Below the pieces are notes generated by a model. It was not told the origin of the DNA and searched no databases. It was given only the letters and a program-made list of their open reading frames with translations. The translations under genes and the position numbers were made by a program. A stretch of 64,000 nucleotides of DNA from Chondrosia reniformis (taxonomy: Eukaryota > Porifera > Demospongiae > Chondrillida > Chondrillidae), in assembly GCA_947172415.1 (NCBI GenBank), contig OX359202.1, positions 2,702,001 to 2,766,000 on the forward strand, given 5' to 3'. Positions 13,502 to 26,609 of the stretch are shown one piece after another. Each line of letters opens with the position of its first letter. The first letter of the stretch is position 1.

Positions 13502-13933
13502 TCATGGCTGCGATTCGTAGGTTGTTTTTCCCCTCACAGCCAAAGCAACAGAGTAGACTAGGCAGTTCAGGTGCCAGGCCGACCTAGGGCCTTCCTGCCA
13601 CTCTTTCTCCACCCAATCATTGGCCTCCTGAAGCAGTGCCGTATCAACATGGTTGAACCGCACCGCCCCACAGGGTTTTCTATCAGAGAAATCTCCAGGT
13701 TTTCTTCGGAGAGAGGCATCTTTTGCTTTGCCTAAAAGTTGCATCAGTTGATCATTGCCACTTGTCCTTGGACTAGGATGATCATTTGTAGGAGTTTCAA
13801 CAGGGGCTGCAGGCAGCTCACCATTTTGTTCAGTCACAGCCTGACCTTGGTAAAGCTCCCCCTGCCCCTGGGCTCCCACACCTTCCTCCACAGTCTCAGT
13901 TAGGGTGGCTAAACCACAAGAATCAGGTTCCAC
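13502..13933 (-). pseudogene. Non-LTR polyprotein, N-terminal linker segment
   Basis: 143 codons rich in Glu, Gly and Pro at the start. They then contain a segment ending WVEKEWQEGPRSAWHLNCLVYSVALAV, which resembles the short conserved helix pair preceding the RT in related elements. It shares the frame of the 12914-13396 piece but is separated from it by stops. I recognise no catalytic motif. Assignment rests on position within the element bounded by the 18-bp target duplication. Confidence 0.5.
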
Positions 13934-14006
13934 AAGGTTTAGTCTCGAGAGACCTTGACCTCTACGGATTCTACTAATGCTCGTAGTTAGCGCTACCTTT
14001 GTGGTT

Positions 14007-14549
14007 TTATGGTCTGCATTTTAGCATTCCAAGCCTGGTACAACCGCTCGGCATACCCCTTTTCCATGGGCTTACTTTCTCAGTAGAGCTCCATGAGGAT
14101 ATTATCCCTTGAAGGTCCCAGATCACCCCTTGGATCCTTCTCCTTCTAGAGGCACCTTGCGGTGCATCATTAACCAAATCTAAATCTCGGCTACCAGTTA
14201 CTTGCAGTACTCCGTCTCCTACCAAGTTCCTTTTGGCTTGGAAGGCAAGGGTTCGACCGGTCTGAGGCAAATGTGGGTATTTGCTCAGCCATTCCAGCTC
14301 TAAACGCTTGTGATAGCCAACTCTTTTGGGTTCAGATCGCTCATAGCAATCAAGTAGTGCCCTAACCATTTCCTCGGTCCATAGGGCTGGTTGGCCCGTC
14401 ATGGGGACCAAAGAAAGGCTACTACATACAGGTACATCTACCTGTGTGGCACCAGTGGAACCACCTATTCTGGTTGACCCAGGGCTTTCTTCACCACTAG
14501 TGCACCTAGGCCACAGCCTGTCTTGAAAATTGTCATTCTCATGGCACAA
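14007..14549 (-). pseudogene. Non-LTR N-terminal Myb/SANT-like segment
   Basis: Residues about 56-110 read LWTEEMVRALLDCYERSEP, then GYHKRLELEWLSKYPHLPQ, ending LAFQAKRNL. The spaced Trp residues and the helix pattern fit a Myb/SANT-like DNA-binding fold. Such domains stand at the N terminus of R2-type proteins and are thought to bind the target. No ATG is apparent at the left edge of the frame, and the next segment lies in a different frame, so a frameshift is likely near 14000. The function is inferred from resemblance and position. Confidence 0.55.
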
Positions 14550-14744
14550 CGTAACCCAGTGAATCTGCCAGACAGGGGGTTAGCCCATGCTGGCAGGGAG
14601 GCTGATTTAGCCACAGGATGCCACATGAAGGGCTAAGCACCCTGCTCCGTCAGGGGGTTGAACTGGACAATACCCATCCTCTTATCAGCTCGGAACCACA
14701 GCTTCCAATTCCCACGACTAACTACGACAACTAGCACATACTTT

Positions 14745-15873
14745 TTTTTTACAACTAGTTCATTCAACTAGAACATACAACTAATACATACAACTCGTAA
14801 ATACAACTAGAACATACATCTAGTTCACCCACTAGTACAGGGAACTAGAGCATACAACTAATACATACAACTAGTACATACAACTTGTACTTAAAATTAG
14901 TATATACATACAACTGGTCCATACCACTCGTACATAAAACTAGTACTTACATCTAGTCCTACAACTAGTACATAGAACTAGAATATGCAACTAGTACTTA
15001 CTACTAGTAAATGAAACTTGTACTTACAGATAGTACCTACAGGTAGTACATATTAAACATTCAAGAGCTAATACGTACAACTACTACATGCCACTAGTAC
15101 ATTCAGCTAGTTCATTCAACTTGTAACGAGTACATAAAAGTAGTACATACAACTAGTAAATACAACTCTTCAACAACTAGTTCATAGAACTAGTACATAT
15201 AACTACTACATACAACTAGTCCATATATGCAAGTACTTCATACAACTAGTACAAATAACTAGTAGATTTAGCTGGTCCATACAATTAGAACATACACCTA
15301 GTACATACAACAAGGACATGCAACTAGTAAATACAAGTAGTACACACAACGAGAACACAGGCTAGTATTTACAACTAGTACACACAACTGGTCCATACCT
15401 ACTACATAAAACCAGTAAATATAATTTTATAATACTAGTTCATACAATTAGTACATACAATTTGTACGTACAACTAGTAGGCACAACTAGTACATAAAAC
15501 TAGTACACACAAGTAGTACATACATCTCCTACCTGCCACTAGTTCCTACAACTAGTATATATAACTAGTACTAGTACATACATCTAGTAAACACAACTAG
15601 TACATGCAACAAGTACATATAACTAGTACACAAAACTACTACATATAACTAGTACATACACAAATAATTAGTACTTACAAATAGTACATACACATAGTGC
15701 ATACATCTAGTACATACAACAAGTACAAACAACTAGTACATACAATTAGCACATACAGTTAGTACATACAATTATGAGCATTACTAGCACACATAGCTAG
15801 TTCATACAACTAGTAAATACAACTAGAACATACAACTAGTACATACAATTATTACTATTCCTAGTACATAGAA
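14745..15873 (-). repeat. 13-bp satellite, minus orientation
   Basis: TACATACAACTAG array between two non-LTR-derived islands. No gene is seen. Confidence 0.95.
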
Positions 15874-15876
15874 CTC

Positions 15877-16075
15877 CATACACCAAACCACCACTGCTTT
15901 CCAGAGGTCGACTGGCAAGGACTGGGACAGGACTACTTATCGTGCAGCCCCTATCCCTCACTTCTACTGCACTATTTGACAGCTTTGGAATTCCCCTAAA
16001 ATCTTCCAGAAGTGTATCCACAGTCCCAAAGCACCAATTACCATCGGAACTACCTTAATTCGGTAGCCCCTAAAT
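15877..16075 (-). mobile_element. Truncated 3' fragment of the same non-LTR family
   Basis: This fragment aligns with 10580-10853 (endonuclease C terminus). A block of about 75 bp is missing, corresponding roughly to 10663-10735. Substitutions are scattered. Both ends are abrupt: satellite on the left, unassigned DNA on the right. Confidence 0.8.
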
Positions 16076-16462
16076 TGACGCAGTGCTGATCCTTGGTCAG
16101 TTCCACGTGTACTTCTGGTAGTACAACCAACCTTTTTAAAACCTCATGCTACAACCGGTTATTCCAAGCCTTTTTTACCCAGGATCAGCCCAAAGCCAAG
16201 TTTTGCAAGACAAGGACATTTTATGTTACGTCATATACGGCCATTTTATTGTACTCAGCCGTTCCTAAATGTTTCCAAGCCCTTCTTATAGACGTTCACT
16301 CAAATAGGCGGCTTTAAGAGGCTCCATCAATTGCTGCTACTGCATCGCTATTAGTTAGAAAGATGAATGCATTTCCCTTGACTAGTGGTTTGGGTCAAGC
16401 CCATTTTCGTGCTTTTCGGCATTCCCGCCGTTTCCACAATTTCCACAGTTTCCCCTGCTCCC
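16076..16462. other. Unassigned island next to the non-LTR fragment
   Basis: About 385 bp of mixed-composition sequence joined directly to the fragment at 15877-16075, then satellite resumes. The plus frame at 16093-16317 is open for 74 codons but resembles nothing I know. It may be part of another element. No inverted repeat ends were found. Confidence 0.4.
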
Positions 16463-18089
16463 ACACAACTAGTACGTACAACTAGTGCATATAACTAGTA
16501 CATACAACTAGCACATATAACCAGTACCTACAACTAGTAAATATAACTAGTCCTAGTACATTCAACTAGTTTATAAAACTAGTACATACAACTAGTACAT
16601 AAAACTAGTATCTAGTACAAACAACTAGTACCTAGTATAATGAGTACAAGAACCCACAACTAGTACATCCAACTAGTACATACAACTAGTACATACAGCT
16701 AGTACATACAACTAGTACATAGCTAGTACATACAACTAGCATATACATACACCTAGTACATACAACTGGTACATAACTATTACATACAACTAGTAGATAC
16801 AACTAGTACATAAAACTAGTATCTAGTACAAACAACTAGTACCTAGTATAAAAAGTACAAGAACCCACAACTAGTATATAGAACTAATACATACAACTAG
16901 GACATACAGCTAGTACATAAAACTAGTACATAGCTAGTACATACAACTAGTATATACATACACCTAGTACATACAACTAGTATATAAATACACCTAGTAC
17001 ATACAACTGGTACATAACTATTACATACAACTAGTAAATACAACTAGAACAAACAATTAGTACAAACAACTACTACATACAACTAATACATACAACTACT
17101 ACATACAAGTAGTACCTAGAACTTGTAAATATAACTAGTCCTAGTCCATACAGCTAGTTCATAAAACTAGTGCATTAAACTAGTGCATAAAACTAGTATC
17201 TAGTAAAAACAACCTGTCCCTACCAAGTACCTACTATAACTATAACTAGAACCTACAACTAGTTGATACAGCTAGTTCCTATAACTAGTACATATACATA
17301 TACCTAGTTCATACAAATAGATCAAAGAACCAGTACATACAGTTAGTAAAACAACAACCAGTACATATAATTACAACTAGTAAATATAACTAGAACTGGT
17401 CCATACAATAAGTACATACAACTAGGACTTGCAATGAGTACATATACCTAGTACACAAATCTACCACATATAACTAATAATTAAAAATATAACTAGTACA
17501 TATAAATAGTACATAAACATAGTACATGCAAGTAGTTCATACAACTACTAGTACATAGAACATGTACGTAAAACTAGGACCTATAACTAGTACACACTTA
17601 CTACATATAATTAGTACATAAATATTTAACTAGTACATATGAATAGTGCATCCATATAGTATATATGACTAGTACATAAAACTAGTACATGCAACTAGAA
17701 ACTAGCACATACAACTAATATATACATAAAACTAGTACATTTAACTAGTTCATACATCTAGTATTTACAATTAGGTTGTACAATTAGTTCACACAACTAT
17801 TAACTAGTACATATAACCAGTACATGCAACTAGTACATACAACTAGTACATACAACTAGTTCATAAAACTAGTACAAAGAACTAGTTCATACAACAAGTA
17901 TTTACAATTAGTACGTACAACTAGTAACTAGGACATATAACTAGTACATACAACTAGTACACACAACTAGGACAAACAACTAGGATATATAACCAGTACA
18001 TACACCAACTACATATAATTAGTTAATACACATATACCTTGTAAATATATGTAGTACATACAACTAGTACATACAATTACTGCATACAA
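16463..18089 (-). repeat. 13-bp satellite, minus orientation
   Basis: TACATACAACTAG array. Two near-identical blocks (about 16590-16790 and 16800-17030) share the variant string with TAGTATCTAGTACAAAC and the CATACACCTAGTACAT units. It ends at a direct strand switch near 18090. Confidence 0.95.
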
Positions 18090-21000
18090 TACTAGTTGTA
18101 TGTACTAGTTGTTTGTACTAGTTGTATTCACTAGTTTTATGTACTAGTCCTAGTTATATTTAGTAGTTGTAGTGTACAAGCTGTATGTAAAAGTTTTATG
18201 TAATACTTGTATTTACTAATTCTTTGTTCTTTTGGTATGGACTAGTTGTATGTACTAGTTATGTACCAGTTGTATGTACTAGTTATATGTATATACTAGT
18301 TGTTAATATTAGCTATGTAATAAATGCATATTCAAGTTGTATGTTCAATAAAGTATTATATACTTGTTCTATGAACTACTAGTATTTACTAGTTTCTAGT
18401 TGTATGTACTAGTTGTAAGTAATAGTTGTATGTACTATGTGTATGTACCAGTTGTTGATTCTTGTACTAGTTATACTATTTACTAGGTAGGTTCTAGTTG
18501 TATGTACCAGATACTTGTTGCATGTACTAGTTGTATGAACTAGTTTTATGAACTAGTTGTGTGTACTGTTTATATGTACTAGTTATATGTACCAGTTATA
18601 TGCACTAGTTTTATGTACTAGTAGTATGTACTAGTTATATTTACTAACTGTATGTACTATATGTGTGTACTAAATGTATGCACTAGTTGTATGTACTAGT
18701 TGTATGTACTCAATACTATTTGTATGTACTAGTCGAATGTAGTAGTCATGTGTACTAGTTGAATGTATAAGTAGTGTGTAATTGTTGTATGTACTAGTTG
18801 TACGTTCTAGTTGTATGTACTTGTTGTATGTACTATTGCCTAATTGTAAGTACTAGTTGTGTGTACTAGATGTTTGAACTTGTTTTAGGTTCTCGTACAA
18901 GTTATACTAGGTACTAGGAATGAACTAGTTCTATGAACTACTTGTTTGTTTGTGTGAACTAGTTTTCTGTACTAGTTGTATATATTAAATTTATGAAGTA
19001 GTTATATGTGTATCTACTAGTTATATGTACTAGTTGCATGTAATTGTTGTGTGTACTAGTAGTATATACTAGTTGTAGGTTCTAGTCCTATTTATACTAG
19101 GTACTAGGGAGGTACTAGTTGTATATACTAGACACTAGTTGTAGGTACTAGTTGTATGTACTAGTTATATATCCTAGTTGTATGTACCAGTTTTGTGTAA
19201 TTGCTGTATGTATTAGTTGTATGTACTATTTATATGTACTAGTTGTATGTACTACTTATATGTACTCGTTAAAATTGTATGTACTGGGTGTATGTACTAG
19301 TTGTTTGTATTAGTTGTATATGCTAGTTGTACGTACTATTTATATGTACTATATATATGTGTATGTACTAGGTATATGTACTACTTGTAGGTACTAGCTG
19401 TATTAGCTGGTTGTATTTACTAATTCTATGTACTAATTGTATGTACTAGTTGTATTCACTAGTTGTATGTACTAGATATGAACCAGTTGTATGTACAAGA
19501 TGTATGCACTAGTTCTTTGTTCTAGCTATATACTACTTTTATGAACTAGTTTAATGTACTAGTTGTATGTACTATTTGGATGCACTATTTATTTGAACTA
19601 GTTATATTTTTATGTATTTGTTATATATAGTAGGTGTGTGTACTAGTTATATGTACTAGTTGAAAGTACTAGTTGTATGTACTAGAACTAGCTATATTTA
19701 CTAGTTTTAGGTATTCGTTGTATGTTTCAGTTGTATACAATAATTGATTGTGCTTATTGTCTTTACAAGTTCTGTGTACTATTTGCATGTATATACTAGT
19801 TGTATGTACTAACTATGTATTAGTTGTATGTTCTAGTTGTATGTACTAGATACTAGTTGTAAGTACTAGTTGTATTTACTTTTGGCATGTACTATTTATA
19901 TGTGTGTGAATTAGTTATATGTACTAGTTGTATGCGCTAGCTGTATGTACTAGTTGTATGTAATATTTACATTTACTAGGTATAGGTGTATGAACTAGTT
20001 ATATGTAGTAGGTGTATGTACTAGGTATAATGTCCTAGTTGCATGTACTAGTTGCATTCACTAGTTGTATGTACTAGTTGTATACACTAGTCGCATTTAC
20101 TAATCATATTTACTAGTTACTAATTTATGAACTAGTTGTACCTACGAATTTTATGTACTACTTGTATGTACTAGTTGTATGTACTAATTGTATGTATATA
20201 CTGGTTGTATGTACTAGTTAAATGTACTAGTTTCTAGTTGTATGTACTATGTTTATGTACTATTTATATATACTAGTTATATATTTATATATTAGTTATA
20301 TGTAGTATGTGTGTATACCTGTTATATGTACTAGTTGACAGTACTAGTTGTATGTGCTAATTGTATGTACTATTTGTAGGTTCTAGAACTAGTTATAGAA
20401 AGTACTAAGTAGGAATTAGTTGGTTGTAATAGTTGTTAGTACTATTTTAACGTACTAGTTGTATGTACTAGTTGTATGTACTAGTACTAGTTGTATGTAC
20501 TAGTTCCATGTACTAGTACTAGTTATATTTACTAGATGTTGGTATCGGTTGAATGTAGTAGTTGTATGTACTAATTGTTTGTACTAGTTGTATGTACTAG
20601 GTGTAAGTATATACTAATTTTAAGTACTAGCTATGTACTAGTTGTATGTATATACTAGTTTGCTGTTTATGTAGTAGTTGTATAGGCTAGTTTAATGTAC
20701 TCAAACTATGTACAAGTTGTATGTATTAATTATGAACCAGTTGTACGTATATACTAGTTGTATTTATATACTAGTTGTATATAGTTGCTATGTACTAGTT
20801 GTATATACAAGTTGTATGTTCTAGTATTATGCACTCGTTCTATAAACTAGGTGTATGTACTAGTTCCTAGTTGTGTGCACTAGTTGTAGGTACTAGTTTT
20901 ATGTACGTTTTGTATGTACTTGTTGTATGTACTAGGTGTATGCACTATTTTTATATACTAGTTATATGTGTATGTACTGGTTATATGTAGTAGTTGTATG

Positions 21001-24000
21001 TAACAGTTGTATGTACAAGTTGCCTATACTACGTGTATGCGCTAGCTGTATGTACTAGTTGTAGGTTCTAGTACTAGTTATATTAGGTATTAAGTAGGCA
21101 TTAGTTGTATATACTAGTTGTAAGTACTACATTAACGTATTAATTGGATGTAATAGTTATATGTACTAGTACTAGTTATATTTACTAGTTGTAGGTACTG
21201 GCTGTATGTAGTAGTTTGATGTAGTAGTTATATGTACTAATTGTATGTATTAGTTGTATACACTAGTTGTATGTGTATACTAATTGTATGTAGTAGCTAT
21301 GTACTCGTTGTATGTACTAGTTTCCTGCTCATGTAGTAGTTGTATATACTAGTTGAATGTACTAGTGGTATATACTAGTTGTATGTACTCGATACTATTT
21401 GTATGTACCAATCAAATGTAGTATTTATATGAACTAGTGGTATATATTAGTTGTATGTACTCGAAACTATTTGTATGTACCAATCAAATGTAGTATTTAT
21501 ATGTACTAGTTGTATGTATTAGTTGTATGTATCAGTGACTAATTGTTTGTACTAGTTGTATGTACTAGTTTTTTGAAGTAAGTGAAGTTTCTAGTAAAAG
21601 TTATACTAGGAACTAGGAAGGAACTCGTTATATATACAACTTGTTTGTTTGTTCGAACTAGTTTTTTGTACTAATTGTATGTACTAGTTGTGTGTCACAG
21701 TCGCATGTACTAGTTATATGTACTAGTTACTAGATGTGTGAACTAGTTGTACCTACTAATTTTATGTACCAGTTGTATGTACTCTTTGTATGTATATACT
21801 AGTTTTATGTACTAGTTAAATGTACTAGTGTTATGTAGATACTAGTTGTATGGACTAGTTTCTAGTTGTATGTACTAGTTGTATGTAGTAGGTGTATGTA
21901 CTAGTTATATGTCTTAGTTGTTTGTACTAGTTGTATGTTCTAGTTGAATGTACTAGTTGTTTGTATATATTAGTTGTATGTACTATTTGTATGTACTATT
22001 TGTGTGTACTGTTAGGATGTACTAGTTGTATGTACTAGTTGCATGTACTAGTTGTATGCACTAGTTTTATGAAGTAGTTCTATTTATATTTACTAGTTGT
22101 AGGTACTAGTTATGTGTAGCAGATGTATGTACTATTTGTATCTACTATTTGTATCTACTATGTGTATGAACTATTTATAAGTAACAGTTATATTTATGTA
22201 GTAATTATATGTTTGTGAACTAGTTATATATACTAGTTGTATGCACTAGCTGTATGCTCTAGTTGTATGTACTATTTATATTTACAATGTATATGTTTAT
22301 TTACTAGTTATATGTAGTTGGTATATGTACTAGTTATACATCCTAGTTGTTTGTCCTAGTTGTATGTACTAGTTGAATGTACTAGTTATATGTACTAGTT
22401 ACTAGTTGTATGAACTAGTTGTACGTACTAATTGTAAATACTAGTTCTATTAACTAGTTGTATGTACTAGTTATATGAACTAGTTGTATGTACTAGTTGT
22501 ATGTACTAGTTGCATGTACTGGTTATATGTACTAGTTAATAGTTGTGTGAACTAGTTGTACGACCTAATTGTAAAACTAGTTGTATGAACTAGTTGTTTG
22601 TATATAATAGTTGTATGAACTAATAACATGTGCTAGTTTTGTGTATATATTAGTTGTATGTACTAGTTTCAAGTTGCATGTACTATACTATGTGAATGCA
22701 CTAATCATATGTACTAGTTATATATTTATGTACTAATTATATGTAGTAGGTGTGTATTAGTTATAGGACCTAGTTTTATTTACTCGTTCTATGTACTAGT
22801 AGTTGTATGAACTACTTGTATGTACTATTTTTATGTACTATTTATATGTACAAGTTATATTTTTATGTATTAGTTATATGTTGTAGATGTGTGTACTAGT
22901 TAAATGTACTATTTGCAAGGACTAGTTGTATGGACTAGCTATGTACTAGTTGCAAGGACTAGTTGTATGTACTAGTTGTATGTACTAGTTGTATGGACTA
23001 GTACTAGTCATATTTACTTGTTGTAGATACTAGTTTTATGTACTAGTAGTATGTATAAACTAATTGTATGAACTAGCTATGTACTGGTTGTATATTCTAG
23101 TTGTATGTACTAGTTGTATATACAAGTGGTAGGTTCTTGTACTAGTTATACTAGGTGCTAGGAAGGTACTAGTTGTATGTTGTAGATACTAGTTTTATAT
23201 ACTAGTTGTATGTACTAGTTGTATGTCCTATTTATTATTATTAGATAAAAGTGTATGTTCTAGTTATATGTGGTAGGTGTATGTACTATTTGTATGTCCT
23301 AGTTGTTTTTCCTAGTTGTGTGTAGTAGTTATATGAACTAGTTGTATGTACTAGTTGTATGTACTAGTTGCATGTACTGGTTATATGTATTAGTTAATAG
23401 TTGTGTGAACTAGTTGTACGACCTAATTGTAAAAGTAGTTGTATGAACTAGTTGTTTGTATAAAATAGTTGTATGAACTAATAACATGTGATAGTTTTGT
23501 GTATATATTAGTTGTATGTACTAGTTTCTAGTTGCATGTACTATACTATGTGAATGCACTAATCATATGTACTAGTTATATATTTATGTACTAATTATAT
23601 GTAGTAGGTGTGTATTAGTTATAGGACCTAGTTTTATTTACTCGTTCTATGTACTAGTAGTTGTATGAACTACTTGTATGTACTATTTTTATGTACTATT
23701 TATATGTACAAGTTATATTTTTATGTATTAGTTATATGTTGTAGATGTGTGTACTAGTTAAATGTACTATTTGCAAGGACTAGTTGTATGGACTAGCTAT
23801 GTACTAGTTGCAAGGACTAGTTGTATGTACTAGTTGTATGGACTAGTTGTATGTACTAGTTGTATGGACTAGTACTAGTCATATTTACTTGTTGTAGATA
23901 CTAGTTTTATGTACTAGTTGTATGTATATACTAATTGTATGAACTAGCTATGTACTGGCTGTATATTCTAGTTGTATGTACTAGTTGTATATACAAGTGG

Positions 24001-25967
24001 TAGGTTCTTGTACTAGTTATACTAGGTGCTAGGAAGGTACTAGTTGTATGTTGTAGATACTAGTTTTATATACTAGTTGTATGTACTAGTTGTATGTCCT
24101 ATTTATTATTATTAGATAAAAGTGTATGTTCTAGTTATATGTGGTAGGTGTATGTACTATTTGTATGTCCTAGTTGTTTTTCCTAGTTGTGTGTAGTAGT
24201 TATATGAACTAGTTGTATGTACTAGTTGTATGTACTAGTTGCATGTACTGGTTATATGTACTAGTTAATAGTTGTGTGAACTAGTTGTACGACCTAATTG
24301 TAAAAGTAGTTGTATGAACTAGTTGTTTGTATATAATAGTTGTATGAACTAATAACATGTGCTAGTTTTGTGTATATATTAGTTGTATGTACTAGTTTCT
24401 AGTTGCATGTACTATACTATGTGAATGCACTAATCATAAGTACTAGTTATATATTTATGTACTAATTATATGTAGTAGGTTTGTATTAGTTATAGGACCT
24501 AGTTTTATTTACTCGTTCTATGTACTAGTAGTTGTATGAACTACTTGTATGTACTATTTTTATGTACTATTTATATGTACAAGTTATATTTTTATGTATT
24601 AGTTATATGTTGTAGATGTGTGTACTAGTTAAATGTACTAGTTGCAAGGACTAGTTGTATGGACTAGTTGTATGGACTAGTTGTATGTACTAGTTGTATG
24701 GACTAGTACTAGTCATATTTACTTGTTGTAGATACTAGTTTTATGTACTAGTTGTATGTATATACTAATTGTATGAACTAGCTATGTACTGGTTGTATAT
24801 TCTAGTTGTATGTACTAGTTGTATATACAAGTGGTAGGTTCTTGTACTAGTTATACTAGGTGCTAGAAGGTACTAGTTTTATGCAGTAGATACTAGTTGT
24901 ATGTACTTTTTATAATTATTAGGTAAAAGTCTATATACTAGTTATATGTAGTAGTTGTAGGTACTATTTATAAGTCCCCGTTGTTTTTCCTAGTTGTGTG
25001 TAGTAGTTATGTACTAGTTGAGTATACGAGTTGTACGTTCTAGTATTATGTACTCATTCTGTGAGCTAGTTGTATATCCTAGTTTCTAGTTGTATGTACT
25101 AGTTGTATGTACTACTTTTATTTACTAGTTGTATTTACTAGTTGTATGTACTATTCATAATTACAATGGATGTTTATTTACTAGTTATATGTAGTAGGTG
25201 TATGTACTAGTTATATGTCCTGGCTGTTTGTCGTAGTAGTATGGACTAGTTGAATGTACTAGTTGTATGTATTAAATAGTATGTACTAAATAGAATGTAC
25301 TAGTTGTGGGTATTATTTGGTATGTACTAGTTGTATGTACTAGTTGCATGTACTAGTTGTATGTACTAGTTGTATGTACAAGTGGTAGGTTCTTGTACTA
25401 GTTATAGGAGGGGCTAAGAAGGTACTAGTTTTATGTAGTAGATATTAGTTGTATGTACCTTTTATAATTATTAGGTAAAAGTCTATATACTAGATATATG
25501 TAGTAGTTGTATTTACTATTTATAAGTCCCCGTTGTTTTTCCTAGTTGTGTGTAGTAGTTATGCACTAGTTGAATATACTAGTTGTACGTTCTAGTATTA
25601 TGTACTCATTCTGTGAGCTAGTTGTATATCCTAGTTTCTAGTTGTATGTACTAGTTGTATGTACTACTTTTATTTACTAGTTGTATTTACCAGTTGTATG
25701 TATATACTTTTTATAATTACAATGGATGTTTATTTACTAGTTATATGTAGTAGGTGTATGTACTAGTTATATGTCCTAGCTGTTTGTCGTAGTTGTATGG
25801 ACTAGTTGAATGTACTAGTTGTAGGTACTAATTGTTTGTAATAGTTGTGGGTATTATTTGGTATGTACTAGTTTTACATAATAGTTGTATGTATATAGTA
25901 GTTGTTAATATAAGCTATGTACTAGATGTATATTTAAGTTGTATGTTCTATATAGTATTATGTACTC
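18090..25967 (+). repeat. 13-bp satellite, plus orientation, with higher-order repeats
   Basis: About 7.9 kb of CTAGTTGTATGTA monomers. A higher-order unit of about 860-870 bp occurs three times in tandem. Its marker GCATGTACTGGTTATATG falls at about 22512, 23370 and 24241. Two shorter related units follow, at about 24850-25390 and 25380-25880. Sequence identity between the long units is far higher than between adjacent monomers. No gene is present. Confidence 0.95.
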
Positions 25968-26028
25968 ATCTTTGGGATAGTACATCCTTCGACTTTTGAG
26001 CGTTTAAAAACGCAGTTGTTTTTTTTTC

Positions 26029-26095
26029 CATTCTTGGTCAAACGTTTCGACTCTGGGGGTCTTCCTCAGTGACTGATGGTTGAGTGGAAGAATTG
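26029..26095 (-). ncRNA. Hammerhead-ribozyme-like motif of the PLE
   Basis: On the minus strand CTGAGGA is followed by a small stem (GACC...AGAGTC, weakened by one mismatch), then GAAAC and GTT. Stem I next to the core is perfect here (GTCA with TGAC). A distal pairing of ATTCTT with AAGAAT encloses it. One extra A follows CTGAGGA compared with the textbook core, and stem III (ACGT) has no loop, so only a dimeric form could pair it. PLEs are known to carry hammerhead motifs. Activity here is inferred. Confidence 0.5.
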
Positions 26096-26102
26096 CCTCT
26101 AT

Positions 26103-26600
26103 TTATAGAGGATTTTTCCCGCCATTTCCACTTCCTGTCATGTGACCCTCAGCAGAATGAGAAAAACAGGAAGTATGAATATTAAATCGTCTCCAGGCTT
26201 GATGTAACACAATGCCTTGATCTAAATTCATTCTCACCTGACTCTTCTGGATCCTGATGGCTTCTTTGACCCTTCTCCTTTGCCAGTGGGTTTCCCTGTC
26301 TGTAATCTTGGCCTTGTCCCAAGCAATTGAGTGGCCAGTCTTGAGGGAGTGAACAGCTATACCGTTGTTCACATCCCCCATCCTGACTGCTCGCTTGTGT
26401 TCTGCCAATCTCACTTTCAGGGTCCTTCCAGATTCACCAATGTAGACTGCAGAACACTCAGAGCAAGGAATTAGGTAAACTACACCCTTGATATCCATAG
26501 GTGGTTGTGGCTGTTTTGGGTTGGATAAAACGGTTCTCAGTGATCTCTGCTTGGAGAAAATGGTCTGGATACCCATTTTTCTACAGCTTTTATCGATCAT
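26103..26600 (-). pseudogene. PLE GIY-YIG endonuclease domain
   Basis: The segment has KGVVYLIPCSECSAVYIGES, the GIY-YIG core with a Cys pair, then LKVRLAEHKRAVRMGD and a conserved H-S motif (GIAVHSLKTGHSIAWD). This nuclease nicks target DNA for PLE integration. It is the C-terminal part of the RT protein encoded just upstream. A TGA at 26610-26612, where the other copy has GGA, cuts the polypeptide between the domains and is the only break seen between them. The downstream sequence ends in an acidic-free tail with KNPL before the stop. Confidence 0.8.
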
Positions 26601-26609
26601 CTCACTGAG

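Larger units (their letters stand above)
10375..14726 (-). mobile_element. Decayed non-LTR retrotransposon with restriction-like endonuclease
   Basis: A minus-strand element of about 4.35 kb. It is bounded by an 18-bp direct repeat, ACAACTAGCACATACTTT, at 10357-10374 and 14727-14744. The repeat derives from satellite, so this is a target-site duplication. In element order it has a Myb/SANT-like segment, a linker, reverse transcriptase, a CCHC knuckle and a PD-(D/E)XK-like endonuclease. That order is typical of the R2/NeSL-like early-branching non-LTR group. There is no poly(A) at the 3' end (left side). The 3' UTR contains a perfect 10-bp hairpin at 10413-10436. The reading frame is broken at several places. 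The exact clade is not certain. Confidence 0.85.

Noticed and set aside
14741..14750. Poly(T) as a poly(A) tail of the non-LTR element
   Set aside because: It lies at the element's 5' side and overlaps the target duplication. The 3' side at 10375 has no A tract on the element strand.
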